A stretch of 64,000 nt of DNA from an uncultured Nocardioides sp. (GCF_947488025.1 NZ_CANKYS010000005.1:62001-126000); one strand, 5' to 3'; shown: positions 47,509 to 57,040, counted from the first letter of the stretch. Made by a program: numbers and translations. The notes: generated from the letters alone by a model not told the origin.

Positions 47509-47554
47509 GTACGACGGACGCCCCCGACCGCGCGGTCGGGGGCGTTCGTCGTAC
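47509..47554. terminator. Terminator after etfA
   Basis: A 46-base inverted repeat. The 14-base core (47518-47531 with 47532-47545) has no loop bases in DNA, then comes a G/T mismatch and an 8-base outer stem GTACGACG/CGTCGTAC. It lies 15 bases beyond the etfA stop. Confidence 0.8.
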
Positions 47555-47568
47555 AGGGGGGCGAGGGC

Positions 47569-48534
47569 TCAGCCCTTGCGCTCCTTGACCTTCTCGGTGG
47601 CGGCGGGCAGGACCGTGTGGAGGTCGCCCACGACGCCGAAGTCGACGAGCTCGAAGATCGGGGCCTCGGGGTCCTTGTTGACCGCGACGATCGTCTTCGA
47701 GGTCTGCATGCCGGCGCGGTGCTGGATCGCACCCGAGATGCCGTTGGCGACGTAGAGCTGCGGCGAGACCGTCTTGCCGGTCTGGCCGACCTGGAACGCG
47801 TGCGGCATCCAGCCCGAGTCGACCGCGGCACGCGAAGCACCCACGGCCGCGCCGAGCGAGTCGGCGAAGCCCTCGACGGGCTCGAAGTTGCCGCCGGTGC
47901 CACGACCACCGGAGACCACGATCGCGGCCTCGGTGAGCTCGGGGCGACCCGTCGACTGGCGCGGCTGGGTGGCCACGACCTGGGCGGTCTTCGCGACGTC
48001 GCTGATGGTCGCGGCGAACGCCTCGACCGCGGCGGCACCCTCGGCCTCCTCGGGGGCCGCCGAGTTGGGCTTGACCGTGATGATCGGCGTGCCGGTGGTG
48101 ACCTTCGCCTGCACGGTGTAGTTGCCGGCGAACACCGACTGCGTGGTCAGGCCGCCCTCGGCCACGTCGACGGCGTCGGTGATCAGCCCCGAGCCGAGCT
48201 TGATCGCCAGGCGACCAGCGACCTCCTTGTTCTCGAACGTCGAGGGCAGCAGGACCGCAGCCGGGCTGGTCTTCTCGGCCAGCTGCTTCACCAACTGTTC
48301 GAGGGCCTCGGCCTTTGGCGCGACGAGGTAGCCCTTGATCTGGGCGTCGTCGATCACGTAGACCTTCGCGGCGCCGTACTTCTTCACCTTCTCGGCCACG
48401 GCGTCGCCCTGATCGGGGGAACCGAAGAACACCGCGGCGGGCTCGCCGAGGCGGCGCGCGATGGTCAGCAGCTCGTAGGTCGGCTTCTTGACCTCGCCGT
48501 CGGCGTGGTCGATGACAACAAGAACCTCAGACAT
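47569..48534 (-). CDS. etfA: Electron transfer flavoprotein subunit alpha
   Basis: A 321-residue FAD-binding subunit. The N-terminal ETF domain is followed by the C-terminal FAD domain with [14 protein letters not shown] (about residues 208-221) and [23 protein letters not shown] near 250-272. It accepts electrons from acyl-CoA dehydrogenases and passes them to the quinone pool. It follows etfB by 13 bases and ends in a strong hairpin. Confidence 0.97.
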   Translation of the reverse strand: MSEVLVVIDHADGEVKKPTYELLTIARRLGEPAAVFFGSPDQGDAVAEKVKKYGAAKVYVIDDAQIKGYLVAPKAEALEQLVKQLAEKTSPAAVLLPSTFENKEVAGRLAIKLGSGLITDAVDVAEGGLTTQSVFAGNYTVQAKVTTGTPIITVKPNSAAPEEAEGAAAVEAFAATISDVAKTAQVVATQPRQSTGRPELTEAAIVVSGGRGTGGNFEPVEGFADSLGAAVGASRAAVDSGWMPHAFQVGQTGKTVSPQLYVANGISGAIQHRAGMQTSKTIVAVNKDPEAPIFELVDFGVVGDLHTVLPAATEKVKERKG

Positions 48535-48547
48535 CTCTGGCAGCTCC

Positions 48548-49348
48548 TCAGATGAACTTCTTGGACGCGAGGAAGTCGACCAGCGCGCCGGCGCCCGAGC
48601 CGTCCTCGTCGGTGACGATCTCGCCGGCGGTGCGCGGCGGGCGGGCGGTGGTGTCCTCGACCTGGGTGTAGGCCACGGACAGTCCGACCTGGTCGGCGTC
48701 GAGGCCGAGGTCGGTCAGCGACCACGTCTCGAGCGGCTTCTTCTTCGCCGCCATGATGCCCTTGAACGACGGGTAGCGGGCCTCGCCCGACTGGTCGGTC
48801 ACCGAGAGCACGATCGGCAGCGTCGCGCCGATGACCTCGGTCGAGCCCTCGTTGTCGCGCTTGATGCGGACCTGGTCGCCCTGCGACTCCACGACGGACG
48901 CGAGGGTCACCTGGGGCATGCCGAGGCGCTCGGCCAGCATGGCCGGGACGACCGAGCCGGAGGCGTCGGTGGACGCCATGCCGCAGACCACGAGGTCGGC
49001 GCCGGTGTCGGCCTTGATCTTCTCGATGGCCTTGGCCAGGACCAGGGAGGTGCCGAGGTAGTCGGAGCCGGCGATGGCGTCGTCGACCACGTGGACGCCC
49101 GCGTCCGCGCCCATCTGCAGCGACTTGCGCACCGCGTCGACGGCCTTCTCCGGACCGACGGTCAGCGCGGTGACGGTGATCTCCTCACCCTCACGCTTCT
49201 CCCGGAACTGGAGCGCCTGCTCCACGGCGTACTCATCGAGCTCGGACAGCAGGCCGTCGACGCCAACGCGGTCGACGGTGTTGTCGTCCTCGAACTTGCG
49301 GTCGGCCGTCGCGTCCGGCACGTACTTCACACAGACAACAATGTTCAT
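48548..49348 (-). CDS. etfB: Electron transfer flavoprotein subunit beta
   Basis: A 266-residue AMP-binding subunit. The start MNIVVCVKYVPDATADRKFED and the VCGMASTDASGSVVPAMLAERLG segment (near residues 140-160) are typical. It forms the EtfAB heterodimer with the next gene. The promoter region (49349-49430) contains TTGACC on the minus strand but no clear -10. Confidence 0.97.
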   Translation of the reverse strand: MNIVVCVKYVPDATADRKFEDDNTVDRVGVDGLLSELDEYAVEQALQFREKREGEEITVTALTVGPEKAVDAVRKSLQMGADAGVHVVDDAIAGSDYLGTSLVLAKAIEKIKADTGADLVVCGMASTDASGSVVPAMLAERLGMPQVTLASVVESQGDQVRIKRDNEGSTEVIGATLPIVLSVTDQSGEARYPSFKGIMAAKKKPLETWSLTDLGLDADQVGLSVAYTQVEDTTARPPRTAGEIVTDEDGSGAGALVDFLASKKFI

Positions 49349-49434
49349 GGTGGTGTGGCCTCGCGGCCCCTCCTGTGCACTCGGATGTGGCTATGAGGTT
49401 ACTGGTCGGTCAATGTCGACCGGAATGGCGATCC

Positions 49435-49468
49435 GGGTGCGGTCGCTCACAGTGACGCGGCCGCACCC
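49435..49468 (-). terminator. Terminator after small membrane protein
   Basis: GGGTGCGG and CCGCACCC (8-base perfect stem) around an 18-base loop, nine bases beyond the stop of the small membrane protein gene. Confidence 0.55.
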
Positions 49469-49476
49469 CTGGCCCG

Positions 49477-49779
49477 TCAGGGCTTGATGATGCGTTCGAG
49501 GACCCGCCCGACCACGAGCCAGGCGATCGCGGCGAGGCCCCAGTTGAACAGTGCGTTCTTGACCTCCGCGCCCTCGCCGGTGAACTGCTTGATGCCGTCC
49601 CGGCGGGAGAAGATCCCCAGGTCGGCCCACGAGGCGCCCCTGAGGATCGCCTGGACCAGCTCGTTGGACTTGTTGGCGTCCAGGGCGATCAGCAGCGCCC
49701 CCACCGCGAGCAGCAGTGCGGCGAACGCGCACGCGAGCCACACCAGCTGGGCGAGCGTCGCCCGGATCTTCGTCGTCAC
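49477..49779 (-). CDS. Small conserved membrane protein
   Basis: A 100-residue protein starting GTG 49779. Two hydrophobic helices (about residues 12-33 and 76-95) flank a soluble loop with SWADLGIFSRRDGIKQFTGE. The pattern suggests a membrane protein with an external loop. Function unknown. It lies between the enoyl-CoA hydratase and etfB on the same strand, with its own hairpin. Confidence 0.75.
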   Translation of the reverse strand: MTTKIRATLAQLVWLACAFAALLLAVGALLIALDANKSNELVQAILRGASWADLGIFSRRDGIKQFTGEGAEVKNALFNWGLAAIAWLVVGRVLERIIKP

Positions 49780-49806
49780 GTGGTGTTCCTCTCGGTCCCG
49801 GACCGC

Positions 49807-50583
49807 TCAGCGGCCCACGAAGGTTGCCTTGCCCGGTCCGTTCTCAACGAACGAGGTGATGCCGCGGGTACGGTCCTCGGTCGCGAAGACCCCGGCGAAC
49901 TGCTGACGCTCGATCTCCAGCCCGGTGTCGAGGTCGACCTCGCTGCCCCGGTCGATGCACTCCTTGGCCGCCCGGATCGCCAGCGCGGCCGCGTTGCTGA
50001 ACTGGGCGGCGTACGCCGTCGCCTCCTCCAGCACGCGGTCCGCGGAGACGACCCGGTCGACCATCCCGATGCGCAGCGCCTCGTCGGCCTTCACGAACCG
50101 GCCGGTGAAGATGATGTCCTTGGCCTTCGCGGTGCCGACCAGGCGGGTCAGGCGCTGGGTGCCGCCGGCGCCGGGGATGATCCCGAGCAGGACCTCGGGC
50201 TGGCCGAGGACGGCGTCCTCGGCGGCGAACCGCAGGTCAGCCGCCAGCGCCAGCTCGCAGCCGCCGCCCAGGGCGTAGCCGTTGACGGCGGCGATGACGG
50301 GCTTGGGGATCCGGGCGATCGCGGTCGTCGCCGCGCTGACCGAGGTGGAGGCCTTCACCATGTCGGAGTAGGTCCAGTCGGCCATCTCCTTGACGTCGTT
50401 GCCGGCGGCGAAGACGCGCTCGCCTCCCCACAGCACCACGGCGCGTACGTCGTCGCGCTCGGTGAGCTCGGCCGCGGCCTCGCGCAGGTCGGCCTGCACC
50501 TGGACGCTGATCGCGTTCATCTTCGGGCGGTCGAGCCGCAGGACCGCGACCCCGTCGGTCACGTCGATCGAGACGAACTCCAT
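49807..50583 (-). CDS. Enoyl-CoA hydratase/isomerase
   Basis: A 258-residue crotonase-fold enzyme. The oxyanion segment FAAGNDVKEMADW (about residues 59-71) and the conserved GGGCELALAADLRFAAEDA followed by LGQPEVLLGIIPGAGGTQRL are present, with the catalytic glutamate in QPEV. It most likely hydrates trans-2-enoyl-CoA in beta-oxidation. It is divergent from glgX. Confidence 0.93.
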   Translation of the reverse strand: MEFVSIDVTDGVAVLRLDRPKMNAISVQVQADLREAAAELTERDDVRAVVLWGGERVFAAGNDVKEMADWTYSDMVKASTSVSAATTAIARIPKPVIAAVNGYALGGGCELALAADLRFAAEDAVLGQPEVLLGIIPGAGGTQRLTRLVGTAKAKDIIFTGRFVKADEALRIGMVDRVVSADRVLEEATAYAAQFSNAAALAIRAAKECIDRGSEVDLDTGLEIERQQFAGVFATEDRTRGITSFVENGPGKATFVGR

Positions 50584-50734
50584 GGTGGCTCCTTGTCACG
50601 TGGGACGGCGCGCGGACGCTGCCGTGGTTGGCCGCGGTGCGAGCCGCATTGTGCCGTGCCCCTCCGATGCGACCACAATGGCCCGCGTGACACCCCCCTG
50701 GAGGACCACTGCCTGGCAGCACGACGGCGAGACC

Positions 50735-52861
50735 ATGTCGGTCTGGCCCGGTCGCAACCACCCCCTGGGGGCGACGTGGTCCTGGGAGTCGACCAACTTC
50801 GCCGTGTACGCCCCCGAGGCGCGTGCGATGTGGGTCTGCCTGTTCGACGACGCCGGCGTCGAGACCCGGCACCGGCTCACCGAGCTCTCGCTGGGCGTCT
50901 GGCACGGCGCCGTCCCGGGCGTCGCCCGCGGCGCGCTCTACGGCTACCGCGCCGACGGACCGTGGGACCCCGAGGCCGGCCTGCGGTTCAACCCGGCCAA
51001 GCTGCTCCTCGACCCCTACGGGAAGGCCGTCTCGGGAGACCTCGTCGTCGACAAGGCGATCTTCGGCTACGTGATGGACGACCCCGCGACGCGCAGCGAC
51101 CTCGACTCGGCGCCCTACGTCCCGCGCAGCGTGGTGGTGCACGACGACTTCCAGTGGGGCCCCGACACCTCGCCGCACCGGCGGTGGCGCGACACCGTGA
51201 TCTACGAGATGCACGTCAAGGGCATGACCGCGCTGCACGACCGGGTGCCCGAGGAGCTCCGGGGGACGTACGCCGGCCTGGCGACGCCGGCGGTGACCGA
51301 CTACCTCAAGGACCTCGGCGTGACGGCGGTCGAGCTGCTGCCCGTGCACCAGTTCTTCTCCGAGCCCGCCCTCGCCGAGCGCGGGCTGACCAACTACTGG
51401 GGCTACAACTCGCTGTGCTTCTTCGCCCCGCACAACGCGTACTCGTCCGCCGGCGACCGCGGCCAGCAGGTCACCGAGTTCAAGCAGATGGTCAAGGACT
51501 TCCACCTCGCCGGGCTCGAGGTCATCCTCGACGTGGTCTACAACCACACCGCCGAGGCCGGCCCCCGCGGGCCGACCCTGAGCTTCCGCGGCCTCGACGA
51601 CCGCGGCTACTACCAGCGGGTCGTGCCGCCCGCCGCGAAGCCGGGCCAGAAGCCCGAGCCCGTGCGCTACTGGGACGTCACCGGCTGCGGCAACACCGTC
51701 GACGCCACCCACACCCAGAGCCTGCGGATGATCCTCGACTCCCTGCGCTACTGGGTCACCGAGATGCACGTCGACGGCTTCCGCTTCGACCTGATGAGCG
51801 CGCTGACCCGCACCGACCAGGTCGTCGACATGGGCTCGCACCTGCTCACCGCGATCGGCCAGGACCCGGTGCTGCGCCACGTGAAGCTCGTCGCCGAGCC
51901 GTGGGACGCGTCGATGGACGGCTACCGGGTCGGGCAGTTCCCGCCGCCGTGGGTCGAGTGGAACGACCAGTTCCGCGACACCGTGCGCGACTTCTGGCGC
52001 GGTCACTCCGGCGGCGTACGCACCGTGGCGACGCGGCTGGCCGGGTCGAGCGACCTGTACGCCGACGACGGTCGCTCGCCCTACGCCTCGGTCAACTTCA
52101 TCACCGCCCACGACGGCTTCACCCTGCGCGACCTGGTGTCGTACAACGACAAGCACAACGAGGCCAACGGCGAGGACAACCGCGACGGCACCGACAACAA
52201 CCGGTCGTGGAACTGTGGCGTCGAGGGCGAGACCGACGACCCGGAGGTCGTCGCGCTGCGACGTCGGCAGGCAGCCAACCTGATGGCGACGCTGTGCTTC
52301 TCCAGCGGCGTGCCGATGCTCACGGCGGGCGACGAGCGCGGCCGCACCCAGGGCGGCAACAACAACGCCTACGGCCAGGACAACGAGACGTCCTGGATCG
52401 ACTGGCGCCCCGACGACGCCTGGCTCGACGTCTACGAGATCACCAAGACCGCCCTGCGCCTGCGGCGCGAGCACCCGGCGCTGCGGCAGCGGCACTGGTT
52501 CGAGGGACGCCCGACGATCAAGGGCGGCATCAAGGACCTCGTCTGGGTGCACCCGAGCGGTCGTGAGATGACCGTCCACGACTGGAACGACGACAGCATC
52601 CGCACCATCGGGATGTTCCTCAACGGAGCTCCCCTGCGCTCCCCAGGCCCGCGCGGCGAGCAGGTGCACGACCGGTCGTTCATGATCTGGCTCAACTCCG
52701 GCGTCGACGACGTCGAGCTGGTGCTTCCGGCCAACCAGTGGGTCCACCATGGCGAGGTGGTGCTGTCGACCAACACCGACATCGCCGTCGGGACACCGGT
52801 GGTCGCGGGCGCGTCGATGGAGCTGCAGGCACGCTCGGTGCTGGTGCTGCGCCAGACCTGA
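50735..52861 (+). CDS. glgX: Glycogen debranching enzyme GlgX
   Basis: A 708-residue GH13 isoamylase-type enzyme that cuts alpha-1,6 branches from phosphorylase-trimmed glycogen. The CBM48 domain (about residues 5-115), DVVYNHTAE near 268, GFRFDLMS with the nucleophile Asp, VAEPWD with the acid/base Glu and TAHDGFTLRD are intact. ATG 50735 (MSVWPGRNHPLG) aligns with family starts; upstream in-frame ATG 50678 and GTG 50687 are possible, and the latter would suit leaderless initiation. It probably works with glgP. Confidence 0.95.
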   Translation: MSVWPGRNHPLGATWSWESTNFAVYAPEARAMWVCLFDDAGVETRHRLTELSLGVWHGAVPGVARGALYGYRADGPWDPEAGLRFNPAKLLLDPYGKAVSGDLVVDKAIFGYVMDDPATRSDLDSAPYVPRSVVVHDDFQWGPDTSPHRRWRDTVIYEMHVKGMTALHDRVPEELRGTYAGLATPAVTDYLKDLGVTAVELLPVHQFFSEPALAERGLTNYWGYNSLCFFAPHNAYSSAGDRGQQVTEFKQMVKDFHLAGLEVILDVVYNHTAEAGPRGPTLSFRGLDDRGYYQRVVPPAAKPGQKPEPVRYWDVTGCGNTVDATHTQSLRMILDSLRYWVTEMHVDGFRFDLMSALTRTDQVVDMGSHLLTAIGQDPVLRHVKLVAEPWDASMDGYRVGQFPPPWVEWNDQFRDTVRDFWRGHSGGVRTVATRLAGSSDLYADDGRSPYASVNFITAHDGFTLRDLVSYNDKHNEANGEDNRDGTDNNRSWNCGVEGETDDPEVVALRRRQAANLMATLCFSSGVPMLTAGDERGRTQGGNNNAYGQDNETSWIDWRPDDAWLDVYEITKTALRLRREHPALRQRHWFEGRPTIKGGIKDLVWVHPSGREMTVHDWNDDSIRTIGMFLNGAPLRSPGPRGEQVHDRSFMIWLNSGVDDVELVLPANQWVHHGEVVLSTNTDIAVGTPVVAGASMELQARSVLVLRQT

Positions 52862-52870
52862 CGCCGGCGC

Positions 52871-53338
52871 TCAGGCCGGTCGCGCCTCGGTCGCGGTCTT
52901 CGCGGCCGCGATGACCCCGGTGAGTCGGTCGCGGAGCTCCATCAGCTCGTCGAGGTCCATCCCCAGGCGCCGGAGGATCGTGCCCGGCACCTCGAGGGCC
53001 TGCGTCCGCAGGTCGCGCCCGCGGGACGTCAGCGCCACGGCGAGGCTGCGCTCGTCCGCGGGGTTGCGGTCGCGCCGCACCAGGTCGGCCGCCTCGAGCC
53101 GCCTCAGCAGCCGCGAGAGCGTGGCCGGGTCGACCTCGAGCCGCCGGCTGAGCTCGGTCACCGACAGCGGCTCCTCGCCCCAGAGCGCCAGCATCACGAG
53201 GTACTGCGGGTGGGTCAGTCCCATCGGCTCCAGCACCGGGCGGTAGACCGAGATGACCGTGCGGGACGCCACGGCCAGGGCGAAGCAGACCTGACGCTCG
53301 AGGGCCAGGGGATCATCGATTCGGCTGGGCGCGGACAT
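52871..53338 (-). CDS. MarR-family regulator, OhrR-like
   Basis: A 155-residue winged-helix repressor. The phrase ERQVCFALAVASR carries the redox-sensing Cys18 of OhrR proteins, followed by YRPVLEPMGLTHPQYLVMLALW. In OhrR oxidation of this Cys by organic peroxide releases DNA. It is divergent from a membrane protein; no ohr gene is present in the window. The palindrome AATCGTT-N9-AACGATT lies midway between the two starts. Confidence 0.88.
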   Translation of the reverse strand: MSAPSRIDDPLALERQVCFALAVASRTVISVYRPVLEPMGLTHPQYLVMLALWGEEPLSVTELSRRLEVDPATLSRLLRRLEAADLVRRDRNPADERSLAVALTSRGRDLRTQALEVPGTILRRLGMDLDELMELRDRLTGVIAAAKTATEARPA

Positions 53339-53352
53339 TCCGTTAGCCTAGC

Positions 53353-53375
53353 AATCGTTGTCACAGCAAACGATT
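53353..53375. promoter_or_regulatory. Palindromic operator for OhrR-like regulator
   Basis: AATCGTT-N9-AACGATT, 15 bases upstream of both divergent starts (53338 and 53390). The AT-rich arms stand out in this GC-rich region, and the position fits MarR autorepression and control of the membrane protein. Confidence 0.65.
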
Positions 53376-53389
53376 CGAGAGAGGCTCGC

Positions 53390-53758
53390 ATGGCCGGCAG
53401 CGTTCCCGCCCGACGTACGGAGAAGGGTCGCGGCCACCTGCTCGACCTCGACGCCCCACGGCGGATCGTCGCGGACCCCGAGAAGGACGCCCGTGACCTC
53501 GCCCGCGTGCAGCGCTGGGTGATGTCGACCCTGGCCGTGACCACGATCCTGCACCTGGTGGTCGGCCTCGTCGTCGCTGCCGTGATGCTGGACGACTCCC
53601 CCACCTCGTCCAAGGTCGGGCTCAACGTCATTGCCGGCATCTTCGCCGCGATGGCCGTCGCCGTCGGTCGCGCCATCCACGGCAAGCGCATCCTCTCGCC
53701 GTGGCTGCTGCTGGCCGTGGTCCCCACCGCCGTCGGGCTCTGGCTGACCTTCGGCTGA
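53390..53758 (+). CDS. Small three-helix membrane protein, OhrR-linked
   Basis: A 122-residue membrane protein. A basic cytoplasmic N terminus (about residues 1-45) precedes three hydrophobic segments (about 48-67, 78-95 and 103-121). It has no recognisable catalytic motif. ATG 53390 has a GAGAGAGG ribosome site. Being divergent from and sharing an operator with the OhrR-like regulator, it may be its target. Function unknown. Confidence 0.8.
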   Translation: MAGSVPARRTEKGRGHLLDLDAPRRIVADPEKDARDLARVQRWVMSTLAVTTILHLVVGLVVAAVMLDDSPTSSKVGLNVIAGIFAAMAVAVGRAIHGKRILSPWLLLAVVPTAVGLWLTFG

Positions 53759-53787
53759 GGCAGCCGTCCCGGGTCTACAGCCGTGTC

Positions 53788-53943
53788 ATGGGAGCACCGG
53801 ACGACCCACGCGACTCGCGCTTCACGACCCTGCCCGTCGGCGTGCGGGCCGAGGACACGGTCGCGGGTCTGGACACCGGCCACGCCCCCGACCCCGACGA
53901 CGTACGCAACGTCGACCAGCACGCCGCACTGCGCGACGACTGA
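53788..53943 (+). CDS. Short Asp-rich hypothetical protein
   Basis: A 51-residue protein beginning MGAPDDPRDSRFTTLPVGVR and ending VDQHAALRDD. It is soluble, acidic and likely disordered, with no known domain. It starts 29 bases after the membrane protein stop and has matching codon bias. An in-frame extension upstream is less likely. Function unknown. Confidence 0.55.
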   Translation: MGAPDDPRDSRFTTLPVGVRAEDTVAGLDTGHAPDPDDVRNVDQHAALRDD

Positions 53944-53967
53944 CCGCCGCCCTCGTCGGCGGTCGCG

Positions 53968-54300
53968 TCAGAGCCCGAGCACCTGCACGGTCACGAGGTA
54001 CGTCCCGCGCACTCCGTCGGGGTCGTGGAGGGCCGGGTCGTCGTCGGCCACCCCGGCCGCGCGGGCGCGCACGGCTGCGCCCGGGTCCACGGCCGTGAGG
54101 TCGGCAGCGAGGGCGGCGACCACCTGCGGCAGGTCGTGGTCGTCGAGGTGGTCGAGCACCAGACCGTCGTGCAGCATGCCCGCCGCCTCTGCCATCAGCG
54201 CGCGGGCGGTCTCCGCGTCCACGTCGGACCGCGACGAGGCAGCGGAGTCGGCAGCCGCGAGGAAGGGCTCGAGGATGCCGGGCGGAGCGGTCGAGGGCAT
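53968..54300 (-). CDS. Hypothetical acidic helical protein
   Basis: A 110-residue acidic protein with Ala/Asp-rich helical content (for example ALMAEAAGMLHDGLVLDHLDD near residues 34-54) and no known domain. ATG 54300 is preceded by no strong ribosome site that I can see. It is convergent with the 51-residue gene. Coding bias is moderate. Function unknown. Confidence 0.5.
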   Translation of the reverse strand: MPSTAPPGILEPFLAAADSAASSRSDVDAETARALMAEAAGMLHDGLVLDHLDDHDLPQVVAALAADLTAVDPGAAVRARAAGVADDDPALHDPDGVRGTYLVTVQVLGL

Positions 54301-54353
54301 GGAGCGATCGTCCTCGGATCGGGCCCACCCGACAACCGCCCACCGAGCCGGTC

Positions 54354-54439
54354 CCTGAACTTCTCAGGCCGTGCACGGGCCGACATCTTCAGCGATCCCC
54401 GGACGGCCGGGGATCGCTGAAGTTGTCAGGCAGTTCAGG
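54354..54439. repeat. Terminator of glgP inside a repeat structure
   Basis: The core is a perfect 16-base stem (54387-54402 with 54407-54422) with an ACGG loop, 13 bases past the glgP stop. Around it lie a direct repeat CTGAACTTCTCAGGC (54355-54369) and CTGAAGTTGTCAGGC (54417-54431), and an outer inverted repeat CCTGAACT (54354-54361) with AGTTCAGG (54432-54439). The right arm enters the end of glgP. Confidence 0.75.
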
Positions 54440-57017
54440 CGGGCTCGGCAACCAGCCCGAGCTCGGCGACCGAGGCCAGCGACTCGTTGCGCGGGACGAC
54501 GCGGACGGTGTAGCCGAACGGGCCGGAGACGGCGAGCGGCACGGCGGCGTCGAAGCGGTGGCGGTTGCCGTCGTAGGACTCCCCCACCAGCATCGGCGTG
54601 ACCGAGGTCGAGGTGAGGACGTCGTCGGAGCCGATCCGGCCGTGCACGACCTGCACCTCGACGTCGTCGGGCGAGAGCGAGCCGAGGGCCACCCAGGCGC
54701 GGACGGCGAGCGTCGCACCCACCACGGCCTGGTCGCCGACGCCCTCGGAGTCGACGTGCTCGACGCGGACGCCCGGCCACGCGGCGCGGACCTCGTGCTT
54801 CCAGCCCGACAGGGTGCGGGCCCCGGCGTAGTCGGAGTTGAGCGCGCGCGCGGTGTGCGCGGCGGGGGCGTAGAGCTCGCGGACGTAGTCGCGCACCTGG
54901 CGGGTGGCGAGCACCTTGGGGCCGAGCGACTTCAGCGTGTGGCGGACCATCTCCAGCCAGCGCGGCGGCACGCCCTCGTCGTTGGTCTCGTAGAAGCGCG
55001 GCACGACATCGGTCTCGAGCAGGTCGTAGAGCGCATTGGCCTCGAGGTCGTCACGCCGGTCGGCGTCGTCGATGCCGTCGGCCGACGGGATCGCCCAGCC
55101 GTTGTTGCCGTCGTACCACTCGTCCCACCAGCCGTCGAGGATCGAGAGGTTGAGACCGCCGTTGAGCGCGGCCTTCATGCCGGAGGTGCCGCACGCCTCG
55201 TAGGGGCGCAGCGGGTTGTTGAGCCACACGTCGCAGCCGGGATAGAGCGGCTGCGCCATCGCGATGTCGTAGTTGGGCAGGAACGCGATGCGGTGCCGGA
55301 CCTCCGGGTCGTCGGCGAAGCGCACCATCTCCTGGATGAGCCGCTTGCCGGTCTCGTCGGCCGGGTGCGCCTTGCCGGCGATGACCAGCTGGATGGGGCG
55401 CTCGGGGTCGAGCAGCAGCTTCTTGAGACGGGCCGGGTCGCGCAGCATCAGCGTGAGCCGCTTGTACGTCGGCACGCGGCGTGCGAAGCCGATGGTCAGC
55501 ACGTCGGGGTCGAGCGCGCTGTCGATCCAGGTGGTCTCGGCAGCGGCGTAGCCCCGCTTGGTCGCCGAGCGACGCATGCGGTCGCGGGCGTCGTCGACGA
55601 AGCGGGTGCGCAGCGTGCGCTTGAGGTCCCAGATCTCGCGGTCGCTGATCTGGTCGACGAGTGGCCACAGGGCGTCGGTGTCGTCGCTGTCGACGTCGGC
55701 GCCGCGGCTCGCGGCCAGCTCGATGACCTCGCGGGCGATCCAGGTCGGGCCGTGGACGCCGTTGGTGATCGACGTGATCGGCACCTCGGCTTCGTCGAAG
55801 GCCGGCCAGAGGCCGTTGAACATGCCCCGGGAGACGTGTCCGTGCAGCTCGGAGACGCCGTTGGCGCGCTGGGCGAGGCGGAAGCCCATGACCGCCATGT
55901 TGAAGACGCCGGCGTCGCCGCCCTCGTAGTCCTCGGCGCCGAGCGCGAGGATCCGGTCGACCGGGACACCCGGCGTCGGCGAGTTGCCGCCGAAGTACTG
56001 CGAGACGAGCTCGCGCGGGAACCGGTCGATGCCTGCGGGCACCGGCGTGTGGGTGGTGAAGACCGTGCCGGCGCGGGTGATCTCGAGCGCGGTGTCGACG
56101 TCGAGGCGTGGGCCGGCCTCGTCGACGGTGAGCTCGCGGATGCGCTCGATGCCGAGGAAGCCGGCGTGGCCCTCGTTGGCGTGGAACACCTCCGGCGCCG
56201 GGGCGCCGGTGATGCGCGACCACACCCGCAGGGCGCGTACGCCGCCGACGCCGAGGAGCAGCTCCTGGCGCAGCCGGTGCTCGGAGTTGCCGCCGTAGAG
56301 CCGGTCGGTCACGTCTCGGTAGTGGGCGCTGTTCTCCTCGATGTCGGTGTCGAGGAGCAGCAGCGGCACGCGACCGACGTGGGCGACGAGGATCCGGGCG
56401 ACCAGGTCGGGGCCGTCGGGGAGGGCGATCGAGACCGTCGCCCGGGTGCCGTCGGCCTCGCGCAGCACGCTCAGCGGCAGCTCGTCGGGGTCGAGGACGG
56501 GGTAGCTCTCCTGCTGCCAGCCGTCACGGTCGAGCGCCTGCTTGAAGTAGCCGTGGCGGTAGAACAGGCCCACGCCCACCAGCGGGATGCCGAGGTCGGA
56601 GGACGCCTTGAGGTGGTCGCCGGCCAGGATGCCGAGGCCGCCGGAGTACTGCGGCAGCACCGAGGTGATGCCGAACTCGGAGGAGAAGTACGCGATGGCG
56701 CGGGGCGCGTCGTCGCCGGCCTTGCGGGCGTACCAGCGGTCCTCGGAGAGGTAGCGCTGCAGGTCGGCGTGGGCCGCGTCGAGGCGGCTGCGGAAGTCGC
56801 CGTCCTCGACGAGCTCGTCGAGCCGCTCTCGGCCGACCGCGCCGAGGAAGCGCACCGGGTCGCACTTGACCTGGCGCCACAGCTCGGGGTCGATCGATGA
56901 GAACACGTCCTGGGTGGGCGGGTGCCAGGACCAGCGCAGGTTGCCGGCCAGGACGGACAGCGCCCCCAGGGGCTCGGGCAGGACAGGACGGACGGTGAAT
57001 CGTCGGAACGCTCGCAC
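54435..57017 (-). CDS. glgP: Alpha-glucan phosphorylase
   Basis: An 860-residue PLP-dependent phosphorylase with an N-terminal DUF3417 domain (about residues 1-125). The TNGVHGPTW phosphate-binding region near 430 and the PLP lysine region GTSGMKAALNGGLNLSILDGW near 620 are intact. It releases glucose-1-phosphate from alpha-glucan. GTG 57017 is the start. It is divergent from glgE, with a 14-base palindrome between them, and ends in a strong hairpin. Confidence 0.96.
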   Translation of the reverse strand: MRAFRRFTVRPVLPEPLGALSVLAGNLRWSWHPPTQDVFSSIDPELWRQVKCDPVRFLGAVGRERLDELVEDGDFRSRLDAAHADLQRYLSEDRWYARKAGDDAPRAIAYFSSEFGITSVLPQYSGGLGILAGDHLKASSDLGIPLVGVGLFYRHGYFKQALDRDGWQQESYPVLDPDELPLSVLREADGTRATVSIALPDGPDLVARILVAHVGRVPLLLLDTDIEENSAHYRDVTDRLYGGNSEHRLRQELLLGVGGVRALRVWSRITGAPAPEVFHANEGHAGFLGIERIRELTVDEAGPRLDVDTALEITRAGTVFTTHTPVPAGIDRFPRELVSQYFGGNSPTPGVPVDRILALGAEDYEGGDAGVFNMAVMGFRLAQRANGVSELHGHVSRGMFNGLWPAFDEAEVPITSITNGVHGPTWIAREVIELAASRGADVDSDDTDALWPLVDQISDREIWDLKRTLRTRFVDDARDRMRRSATKRGYAAAETTWIDSALDPDVLTIGFARRVPTYKRLTLMLRDPARLKKLLLDPERPIQLVIAGKAHPADETGKRLIQEMVRFADDPEVRHRIAFLPNYDIAMAQPLYPGCDVWLNNPLRPYEACGTSGMKAALNGGLNLSILDGWWDEWYDGNNGWAIPSADGIDDADRRDDLEANALYDLLETDVVPRFYETNDEGVPPRWLEMVRHTLKSLGPKVLATRQVRDYVRELYAPAAHTARALNSDYAGARTLSGWKHEVRAAWPGVRVEHVDSEGVGDQAVVGATLAVRAWVALGSLSPDDVEVQVVHGRIGSDDVLTSTSVTPMLVGESYDGNRHRFDAAVPLAVSGPFGYTVRVVPRNESLASVAELGLVAEPA

Positions 57018-57040
57018 GGACCAGCACGCTAGGCCATTTC

